Positions 25,101 to 37,100 of a stretch of 64,000 nt of DNA are shown here, piece after piece. The stretch is taken from the NCBI RefSeq assembly GCF_964355755.1, contig NC_092679.1, positions 3,844,001 to 3,908,000 of the forward strand, given 5' to 3'. The translations under genes and the position numbers were made by a program. The DNA is from Antedon mediterranea. Taxonomy: Eukaryota; Echinodermata; Crinoidea; Comatulida; Antedonidae. The notes below the pieces were generated by a model, which saw nothing but the letters and a program-made list of their open reading frames with translations, did no database searches and was not told the origin of the DNA. The stretch's first letter is position 1. Each line of letters begins with the position of its first letter.

Positions 25101-28100
25101 AAGCAATTTTGACCTTACTAGTGTAAAAGGATGCATGAAATATGAATAAATAAATATAAATTGTTTAGTTTACATCTGTAAATTTTTCATCGTCCGAACG
25201 ATCGTTGGTTAAACTCTCAAGGGTATTCCACAGTTACATATGTAAACTGATTTTACATCCGAACACAGCCTTAAATAATATTACCAAGCTTTATATTACA
25301 AAGCTTCAGAACAATTAAAATCCAGTAAAACGTTCCCAGTTATAAATACAGTACATACCTTAAAATCAGGTAGAGCCTCAGCAGGTTTACCCCCATGGTA
25401 CAGCAGCGATCCCCTTAGCTGTAGTGATTGCACATGGTTAGGATTTATGGTTAATGCTGATGTAAAATGCTTCAATGCCAAGTCATAATCACCTAGCTCC
25501 CTACAACAAGACAAGCAAAAGTTAAACTAAGGTTCTTTGTAACATGTCCAATTTATTTAGACATAAATAATATCCTTAAATTTATGATGTTATAGGTAAA
25601 GATACATAATTGTGTCCCCTTTAAAAATTAATGCACAAGAAATATTTCTTACAAAAAACGCCGCTCAACTTTTTAACAGTTTAAAATTATTGATATTTCG
25701 TCATTAAATGAAGTTTTTTTAAATTGATAATCTATTTAATAATTTAAAAAATAATTATCAATTTTATTTGTTTAACAATCAGTAGGCCTAGTAAACAATC
25801 AGTATGAAATGCGCTATTTAATTTTAAAGCAGGACCTATCGGGTATTAAATACACAATTGTTTGAGGATGGGGATTATGATTGGAATTAGTTTTCTTTTC
25901 TTATCAATCAATTAATTAAATCAAACAATACATTTTTATTCTAGAACAAAGTCCATGGCCTACTGATGTATAGAACAAAAATATAATCCTAAACAATAGA
26001 ACTGTGCATATTCCGGGGTAGGGGCGTTAATAAATTTTTTTTTAATATGCTATTTTAATGTCAATTTCTAAGCACTGTAAAATTGATCTTAATATGGTAT
26101 AGCAGCTGTACTGTAATCTATTAATCATAGTCTTGTAAATCAACTGGTAGATGGTGATGCAAATTACATAAACACCATAAGGTACTAAATGAATATATTA
26201 ATAATAGATGTTTGTAGATTTAAAAGATTTAATAAAAGGTTAATGAGATATTTATACAAAATTATAGAAATCATAGAATATCATCCTCATAAAAAAATAT
26301 GAGGGAATTTAAACAGGATGATGGATGGAACTCGATATATGGAATGTTTTTAGAATAAGCAGAAATAATACTGTAATTTGCTAAATGTAATGTATATTTG
26401 CAGTGGGTCTATTGTATTTTGAGAAAGGGTTAGGGTTAGGGCAAACAAAATTTTAAGAATGATATGAGAAGTATTATTGTAGAATTTATAATTTGAAATA
26501 AAAATGTTGATAATGTAATGCATATCTGCAGTGTGTCTATTGTTAGTGAATTTAATTAGTACTGTATGTAAAAACATAGATACCTATAAGCATGTGCTAG
26601 ACTTCTGATGCATTCTACTAACTCCGGTTTCTGCCTCAATGTTTGTTCAAATACTTTAATTGCTTCCTACAGATATTAAATAACATGAGCAGTTTGATCA
26701 ATATTAAATTTCATTTTATTTATTTTGTCTCCGTAACAATGCAATCTACAAAACGTGGACAATGAACAAAAAAAAAACGAGACAGAGACAGGATTCATAA
26801 AAGGTGAACTTAATCAAGAGACGGAATGGTTCATATTAAAATCTCAAAATGGATTATAGTATATGTATTTTTTTGAAAGACCACAATTGAAATTAGTTAA
26901 CCTTTTTCGTTTTTTTTTTTTTGTGTTTTTATCCTTGTAATTTAATTTGTATTATATGAATTTCGATTAAAATGAAATGAAATTTACAAACCTACCCCAA
27001 TTTTTCCTTGGTGATATATTGCCAGGCCTAGAAAATGAAATGTTTCTGGTTGGGTTGGATTTAGGCGTACAGATGCAAAAAAGTCCTTTGTTGCTTGCAC
27101 GTAATTCTATGAAAAGAGAGCAAATGTGATAAGTAAGTTGTTAATTGCACAAGAGGGGGAAAAACGGCAAAATATTTAGTTAGTTTGATAAAATATTCTA
27201 CTTCCATTTAGAAGTAAACTCCATAGTTGAAGGCTACTACTTCACAAGCACTGGCTATAGCTTTTGCAATTATTAGGCATATGGTGTGTTACATTATCTT
27301 AAAAACCAGAATGATATGATCATGTTATGAAAAATTATCAGTCACAAAGTGGCACTAATTATTAATACTGTTTCAAATTACAGAAAGTGATACACTAATA
27401 TTCAGTTTTATTATACAACTATAATTATTAAAATTAAATCCCATATACAAAATATACATGAATACTCTAAAATCTCTAAAAGAAGCCCATTTTGTCATTT
27501 TTGTATGTTTTTATTGTTTCATGTTTTTTAACTTATTAGTGGAGGTTTTTATCTCTGTCAGTTGCTTTAAAATAAACTAAATTTTGTGAAGCTCTATATG
27601 CTGATCACTTTCTCCCGAAATGCGCCATGTAACGTCATCAATGGTTCGTACCTCTTCCTTGAAGGCAATCATGGCGCGGTGTGCGAGAGGCCTTGGAGTG
27701 ATCTTTAACGATAATGCTTTATTTAAATCTGCCATGGCATCCTTGTTCCTGCCCAGAGGAGTATAAATCTTTAAGAAATAAACAAGATATAATGAATACA
27801 GAAGAGCAAAGAGCAAGGTATTAACCTATTTTATCATGCTTCTAGTAAAATATATTTATATTGAGAAACAAAAAAATATTTTAAATCTATTCAAATTCTT
27901 TAATGCAACAAGGTAAAGCATCGTGTTAAATTTACCATATATAAATAACAAAAAATATAAACATCATCATCTTATATAAAATATCATTGATTGATAAAGA
28001 TTGATTGATTATGATAAAATTTTATTTAAAAATATAAAACAAGCGCTGTGAATCATGTGTTAATTAACTGTCTTAGTGGCGGATCGAGGATTTTCAAATA

Positions 28101-31100
28101 CCGCGTAAAGTGTGTTCTGTTTTGCATTGTATCTTTCAAAATTAAGTGGAATATCCGTCTATGAATCCACCTACGCTGCAGCCTTACCTCAGCTCTTCGC
28201 TCCCAGCTTTCGGCTACATCTGGGTCTATATCAATAGCTTTTGTAAAATCTTGAATTGCAAGTTCTGCATTTAATGGAAACTAGAACAAGAAATTAAAGT
28301 ACAGTGCACATGTAAATCTTGGATGGCAAACATTAAAAAAGTAACAACACTATACACATGCTTGCTCAAAAATGTGGTGATGTCTAATGAAGAAATAGCG
28401 AATAAACAATTGATAATTGATGCCAAATATTATTCATATAATTATAATTTGTATAGCAAACAACTGTACAAACATTCCATTTTAACCTCAAATATGGTAG
28501 TAATGTGCCCAAATATGGTAGTGATGTGCCCAAATATGGTAGTGATATGCCCAAATATGGTAGTGATATATACCATGTCCATATGGGCACATCATATTTT
28601 TTGTCACATAAAGTTTTATAGTGTAGACAGAGCTTTACATAGTATACATATAATGAATGTTTATGAGTGTAATGGCACTAACAATAATAGTTGAACGATG
28701 AAAGGTTATATTTCAATGAGGTGAATATTTCAATAGTCCATACTATTGCACACCATGTGACCCACAATTGTCCAATCAAATGGTGTTATATAATAATTTA
28801 TAGTATAGTAAATGATCATAGGTGTTCTAAGTGGCTGAATAGTTGGTATTATGTTCTAAAATCCGGGACATTGTGTTGAAAAGTGCTTAACATTCTATTA
28901 TCAATAGCAAATACCATACCTGTATTCCTTTCCTAGCGTAGGCAATACCCCGTGCGTGGTAAGCGCTCAATAAGTCTGAATGCTCATTGATCAACTCAGT
29001 TAATTGTTTAATCGCTCTGTTCAGCTGACCAATATTCAATAAAATAACGCCGGATGCTGCAAGATAAAGAGAAAAAATGTAACCTTAGACTGAGTGACTA
29101 AAGGCAGACCACTTAACATTATTTAAGGAGAACTTGTACATATTTATTTAATGATGATGAATTTCTTCAATTTTTTATATATACTCTATGTTTTGTAGAT
29201 AGTTACCTTTTTGTATAAATGTGTGTGTAATAATGTTAATTATTTTGTTAGTTGTCTTTGAAATATTTTCATTATTGTTAATGTTTCTCTACTGAACCAC
29301 TTTGGTAATCAATGCTTTAGCACTGAAAGTGTCATTCAGTATAAAGATGGATTAATAAAATAAAATAAATACATTTTCTAAGCTGTTTTCAGCCTTTTAA
29401 GTCTTGAAAACTGAACAAGCAAATATCTAGGCTTTCTGTATTTTTTTCTTCAGCCCTATTATTCAATGCTTTAGTTTATTCATCATATTCTGCCTACTAT
29501 TACCCTTTTCACATCGTAGCAAGACGTTTACACACAACATGGTTCACACCATACAAAATGCAGTTGACGCCGCGGTGTGTGCAGTTAAGAAATCACATTA
29601 TTTACTACCAATTTACTTTGTTATATTTAATTAAATATTCTATTCATACAAGAGTATTTAATATTTTATTACCTTATTAAATATTATAGTAAGCAACAAT
29701 AAAGTGATTACCATGCTATTTCAAATTAGATTTCAGTTTCAGAATCAGTTTTCATACTTTCTCCAACCTTTCCAGGTAATAAGAAAATAAACAATTAAAA
29801 TACAATTCTTTCCTTGTTTCGTTTTTTTGTTGGATTATTATCTAATAATAATAGTGTAAGGTAATTGAGTGAGGTAATTGAAAACAAGATGATGATACCA
29901 TCTGGATACAGTAATGGATATTTCTGTAAAAGTATGTTAATTTTTATTACAATTTCAGTTCAATACTGACGATTGGCTACCATCTCTTTCTTCCAAGCAG
30001 TTCTATGAGCGAGACGTTTACAATTCAATAAACAAGAAATGTTTTAGATAGCATTAGCAGCTCTAATATTAATTGTACTAATTGTAAAGTGCTTTTCTTT
30101 GTTACAATTCAATACACACAGGAAATGATATTGAATAATTAATGTCAGTATGCGTGCATTGTTTATCAATATTTATGAGGTTTGGTTTTATAGTGTAGAT
30201 GAATAATGTGCAATAAAAACATCAATAGAATTACTCACACATGTTGACAATGATACCTTAACATGTTGACAATGATACCTTAACATGTTGACAATGATAC
30301 CTTAACATGTTGACAATGATACCTTAACATGTTGACAATGATACCTTAACATGTTGACAATGATACCTTAACATGTTGACAATGATACCTTAATCATAAA
30401 GACAAAATGTATTGTACTGAATATTTTGTTTGGTAAATAGTTTTATATTGTTAATTTTTGTTTAATATTGACGATGTAAATTAACTTCAAAAGACTGTAC
30501 CGTATGTAACATCATAGAGATATGGTAACATTAAAGTCAGCAGGGGCCAGACTGCAATTTTTCTGGGTTCCTTTTGTATTTTGCTGTCATACTTGAATAA
30601 AGTTAAACCAGGAAGTTGTTGCCAAATATAGACCTCTACTTCTTTTGTTTATTAATGTTATTGTTATATATCTGTTTATAAAATTGTAATTTACTGGATA
30701 CGATTTTTTTCTTTCAATTTGTTTCTCTGGTGCAGGTGGTAGGAGAAGTGTAACAACTGTGTATTGTGTAAGAAACCTTCTTTCATACATGTTCCAATCC
30801 GATGCTTTCAAATCAAATGTTAATGTTTTGTTTTCACTTGCCTACAGTACTGCATATCGATTGGCGCATAGCCACACGTCAAAACGAAACATACGTTCGA
30901 TTTTATTTGTCGGCGGAAAACAGGTATGAAAGAAGACCCTTTAGGTTTTTTTAATTTTTGATTCAAAAATGCTCAGTGTCTACAAACAGAGAGATTGAAA
31001 ATTTAACAAATGAGATGTGTTTCATATACAGAAGGTCAGACCCACATACAATATGTATATTCCTTCGCTATGTAGTATAAATTTCTCAATTTAACTATCA

Positions 31101-34100
31101 TGTAGGCTGTACTGTACTCACACAGTGAAAAATAATTACCAATAATCAGGACTTTATCTGATTTAATGTTTGTAAAATGATATTCACCATTTATTTGTGT
31201 GTCTTGTTTCATATTCTTATCATAGTTAAACGTGTATTTCCTGCCAAACCTACTGGATTTCTAATTAATAATATTCAATCAATATTTATTACCTCAAAGT
31301 CTATAAAGTGTTTATTAAAGGCCAACATTTATTTGTTCAACAATGGCATTATATCATCATTTGGGGTCTTCTCTAGAAGAAATCAAGTTTCTTGTCTTGA
31401 GAAAGACCCCAGAAACAATACACATACATTTAAACTAATACAATTTACTACTTAAAATAATAAATAAAAACCAAAACGATGAAATAAAAATAGATACTTT
31501 CAGTGTACTACAATCTTAATAATATTAAAATTAGTATAAAGAAATAAGATATTTTTAAAAATCTTTACGAAAAGTATAAAGAGATTTAAAATGCTTTAGT
31601 TTGTCATCAAGATCATTCCAGAAATTTTCAGTCTAAAAGGAGGTACATCAAGATGCTGAAATTTATTGTCGATACGTAAATTGTACTTGTGTGATTTTGT
31701 ATGATGAATTAATAGATTAGACATTTGTCACAGGAAGTTTGGTATTAAAGAATTGAAAAATAAATTAAGCAATTTGTGTTGTAGACTAAGAATATTGAGT
31801 TGTATAAGTAAAGGTTGGGAACGGGCGAGATAGTGAGAAAGTAATAATAAGGCCAGAACTATACAAACATTTGTTTATTACTAGTACTAATGCTTTAATA
31901 TTCCAAATTTTTAATTTATTAATAAAGCTCTGTCTACACTATCAAACTAGTTTGGAAAAAAAAGTGTGATGTGCCCAAATATGGTACAGTAAAAATTGCA
32001 AAAACAGCACTGTGGTAATTCATGTTACAATAGATTATCTGATAAAAATCCTAGAAAGTAGGAAACCTTTTGCCATTTTTCCCCTGACTGGGTAGTGATG
32101 ACCAGGGACTCCCTGATAATATGACATCATCAAGTCTATATACTGTATGGGCACATAACATTTTTTTGTCACATAAAGTTTAATAGTGTAAACAGAGCTT
32201 AAGATTGCAATAAAGTCTTTTTGTGTAGTTCTATTTTTAATGTATATGTTTGTGGTTGATGGTATTATTGATTGGACAGTATTTATGAGAATTTACACCC
32301 TGAACTTTTACTAGTATGTCTATTTTTTTACCCTGTTGTATGTCTACATAGTAAACACATTGATAAACACACAGCCTGTGTTGGCATACACGCTTCTTTT
32401 AATAACCATATTATTCTATTTAAACAGAATAATATTCACTGTAGGTGATCCAATTGTACTCATACACGTATTACATTCTCATTGTGTTTTCCTTTCAGCT
32501 TTTGTTATACTTTTCATTATTAAATTATTTAGTAGCGTCGTTCAATATTCATTGTGGAGATTAAATTTTGAACATTAAGATGTGGCTGCACAGTTTAGTA
32601 GGTAGCCAGTCATGTGTGCTCAGTGAAGCGTGACATTAACAACACGATTCTCATTATTACTACCTTATCGATTCAAATAAAGCCAATAACTGCCTTTCTT
32701 CGGTAGATGATGCATAGTTAATGAAGAAGGTTTTTTGTTAATCTACTTTTCTTTAATAATGTATAAATAAATTAAGAAAACATATAAACAAACTAAATAA
32801 TACAAAGCATTGCCTAGAAATGCAGCTTACAAACAGCACGATATTTATATTCAACAGCAAATTGTTATGTTAAACTCATTTACTTATATAATGCAGGCCT
32901 GGTCTTTTAAGGCGAGCGAGTGCAATCACTCACCTAACACACTCCTAAACTGCCCTTTAGGAGTGCGATTTACAACACGCCTAAATTTGGTAAACTTCTA
33001 CACACCAAAATACAAACAGCACACCTACAGCACCCCTGAATGTATTGAGGATTGCAATTTGTAGCACACCTATCATTTTTAAAAGACAAGGTCTGATAAT
33101 GTATAACAAATTTTAAAACATTTTTGTTTTCCCATAACAAATATTCATAATAGGCTAACCAAAATTTAAATTTAGATTTGTGGACTGGGAAACAGTAAGT
33201 TGTTACACTCTTAAAGGGTTTTAAAACATTTAATCTTAAATAAAAAAGGGTCCTATCAATCATGATAGGAAACACCATACAGCATTACAAAACCATCCCA
33301 AAAAAATATATTAAAAAAAATAAAAAAAATAGATTTTAAAAAATAAAAAAAATATATTTAAAAAAATCAAAAAAATCTTATATTATAGTTATTTTGAATT
33401 TTATGGAACTTTAAATTTTATTGCAATTTTTATATCTTTTTATAGTAGTTTTTATAATTGAATTTTTATGAAACATTTTTCTGTATGTATTGTTGAGAGC
33501 CTCAATGACCAGCTTTGCTGGACGTGGGCTACCCTCATGAAACATGGTTCAATCAGAGAGGAGTTGTAATTACAACTCCCTGGTTCAATGGATAAATAAA
33601 TGTGCTTTGTAAAACTCACAACAGGTGAATACAACTAAGGTGTTAACAATGCGTTACCTTTACTTTTGTTAAACATTTTATAGAGAGAGATTAAATGTTA
33701 GGAATTCTTCCACATGATCTGATCTTTTATTAATTGTTATTGATTTTATTCTGACCACAGAGAGGAAGAAGCGAAAAACCCTGTGTAGAATTAACATTAC
33801 AACAAAATGGGACTGTTGTTATTAAATGTTTTGTTATGTAGTATTATTCCAACTCAGTAATAAACAGGAAGGAATAGAATACTACTGTATACCATAAACA
33901 AACCAAAAATAAGGAAAAGGGAATGTTATTCTGAATCCAAAACAACATTTATACAGTAGTTACTCCAATAACTGCAGTAGAGTAATTTTATCTTGGGACC
34001 ATTCTATAGTCACCACCAGGTAGGCTTACTTCATCGAGGCTTTTATTTGGATTACTCTGTTGTTCCTTTGTACATTTTTGATTTAATTAAGTTTAACTAA

Positions 34101-37100
34101 GACCAGCTTTCATTTAATTACGGGTGCCGACTTCCCTCCTCTTATGATCCCACCCGACTTTCCGTTCCACGATCTAATCGGAAAGCTGATGACAATGCTT
34201 TTTCTGTCACCACTCCGCGGATCTGGAACGCGCTACCTGTCGATTTGAGAGGAGCGATTTCGGCACCTTTATTTAAACGTCAACTTAAAATTTTTCTTTT
34301 TAATTAATTACCAAGTATTGTTAGGCGCTGTGTTTTTTGTAGGGCGCCATATAAAAACTTGTATAGAATAGACTGACTAGCTGGGAGCAGGAATGCTAGT
34401 AGACAAAACCCAGTATCGTTTTGATTACGATAAGTCGGGAAATTACCTCACGATGATTAAATGGAAATGTTGTTATTAAATGTTTATTAATAATTATGTA
34501 GTATTATTATTAGTAACTTAATAATATAAACAGGAATACTATACCATAAACAAACAAAATATAAGGAAAAGGGAGTATTATTAAATGGTTGGAACCATGC
34601 CAACTGAAACAACAAAATGTACTTACTGCAATAACTGCAGTAGAAAAATTTTGACATTGATGAGATGAATTAAAACTGCAAATATTTGCTTTTGCCATAA
34701 AGAAAATTGACTGCTTTCGTCAATACAATGTATATATTGCAGTGTTTAATTGTATTTAACTTTGCATAATTGGTTCATAGTTAATGGGCCACTGCTAAAG
34801 AAATATCATTTTAGATCTGACGTGGCGTTCATTCCACAGCAATAGAACTGATCATTGATCGAGAACAGAAAGGGATCAATACTAATCAATAATCTTAACA
34901 ATAGGAGCATTATCAAGCAACTAACTGATGCCATTATTCTCAAACACTATCATGCTTTTAACGCAAACGATGAATTTATAATTTGTTTTCATTCTCATAT
35001 ATATACTGTGTAAGAGAACAGGTTAAAATGATTCTACTTATACTACACTTACTGCAGTAACTACATTGGTTACTGCAACATGATTTTAATGTAGTTTATA
35101 AGAACAACAAAAAAAACAGTGTGCATAATTACCAAAAAAGCTTGTTGAATAAACTGGTTATAAAGAGTAACCATTACGTAGTTACTGCAGTAACTGCAGT
35201 ATAATCGTTTCGACAGGGTTCCTTTAAATACAGATCATAATAATAAAAAAATACAATTCCAAGAAAAATTTCTGGGTTCTAAATAGTTTTAAAAAGTTAA
35301 AAATTATAATTGCAAAATAGTAAATACACAAAAACTAGTACAATAAAACTATTACTGTACACACAGTGGTTCTTAGGTATAATGTGAAAAAAAAATGTGC
35401 CGTATATAATAATAGACATGATGATGTCATATCACTTCCATATTTGGGCATATTACTATCATAATTAGGAAAATCACACTTTTTGTCACATAAAATCACA
35501 AACTTCAATACTAGCCTATCTCCACTCTGTACAGTACACAATATTTGTGTTTTTTGATTTTATATTACTAATGAATTGAATTAATATATAATATAATTTA
35601 AAGAAGATATGTTATGTGGAAAATGTATGATAGTAATCTAATGACCTTGCAATACTGTTACATTTTAATGTTTTTTTTATATGCCTTTCTGTATCATATG
35701 TTTAAATTTCATGTGTTGTTTTGCTGTGAATTTGTCTACTTTTGATCCGTCATTTTAATGTTTCAATCTTTTAATGTTTCAAATACAATATTTTCAGACT
35801 TTTGTATGCTTTTTGTAAATTTGTTATACCTGAATAAAAAATGTTTAAAAAACAATGGTAAGGGATCATCAGGTCAAAATTATTGTACTGCAGTTAATGC
35901 AGTAACTACACTTTTCTAACTTCTTAACCTGTTTATTCAATTATTTAGCAAGCTCTGTTGTAAATCATAAACATTATAGATTGCATTGAACTATCTTATA
36001 TAAACCTCTAAATTGAAACTAAAATCATATACATTATTGCAGTAAACAATGTTACTGCAGTAACTCTAGTAGAATTATTAATGAAATAAAATACAATGTT
36101 ATTTAGTAACTAATACTCACCTAATCTCCTGTTAATGTCATCATCCTCTACTTGATTTGGAATCAAATTTCGTTCGATCATAATATTTGCATATTTCTAT
36201 TTTAAAGATAAAGCAACAGAAAGTTTTGACCAATATACTTAAATGCAGAAAGGAAATGTTCAATTCAATTTGATGAACAGTTATTTAGATACAGTACTAT
36301 TGATGACATATCATATTTAAAGAATACCTATGGAATCTGTGATGATAGTGTGAAGTTGTAAAGTGACAGACATTGACTAACCATTGTTCATTGATGTGAC
36401 GTACTATTTAGGTTTTTATAGCACACCCCTGCGTGAATAATCATTTGTAAATGACGCACCTCTTCCGGGGGTGGTATGTTGGGTCATGCAAATTTTACAA
36501 GTACATTACCTTCGCCCATGTCACTCACCTCTATCTCTGCATCATTTATGATAACTTGTAAGTCTCTCTCACTCCCCTCATCATCTATTGTTTCAGATTC
36601 TGAGTATACAACTTTCTTTATAGACTTGGAACAAAGGACTGGTATTTCATATTCGACATCTTCATCACGGCCTGTAAAAGGAAAGAAAAATTAAAATCAT
36701 GCGGACTGCCATTATAAACATCAATCAAAAACTACATTTTTAAGATAGCTGTTGAATCGAGTAGTAGTTATCTATTACTTTATTAGGCCTCCATATCCGT
36801 CCCATCTAGACATTGCCAAATACTATAACATAACATAGTTATACTAGGCCTAGACCCTGGCCTAGTAGTAGTAGTAGTAGAGTAGGTATTTCACTCAGTC
36901 AAGAAGGCACTAGCTAGGGCTTACTACTACTAGCCTACAACTTTAACTACATATCTCCAGTAGAGTACAGTAGTACTACTCTACCCTAGTTAACCCTACT
37001 AGCTAGGCCTAGCTAGGCTAAATATAATAAAAAACAACAAATACTTGCCACATTCTGGTACAATTTCACCTATTGATATCAGCCCATTATGATAATCAGG

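Noticed and set aside
26425-26445. Telomere-like GGGTTAGGGTTAGGG
   Set aside because: Only about two and a half units, no array; consistent with chance.
28323-28694. Plus-strand frame with repeated MVVMCPN-type units, considered as a repeat protein
   Set aside because: It is the translation of the amplified MITE microrepeat; the other strand is open as well.
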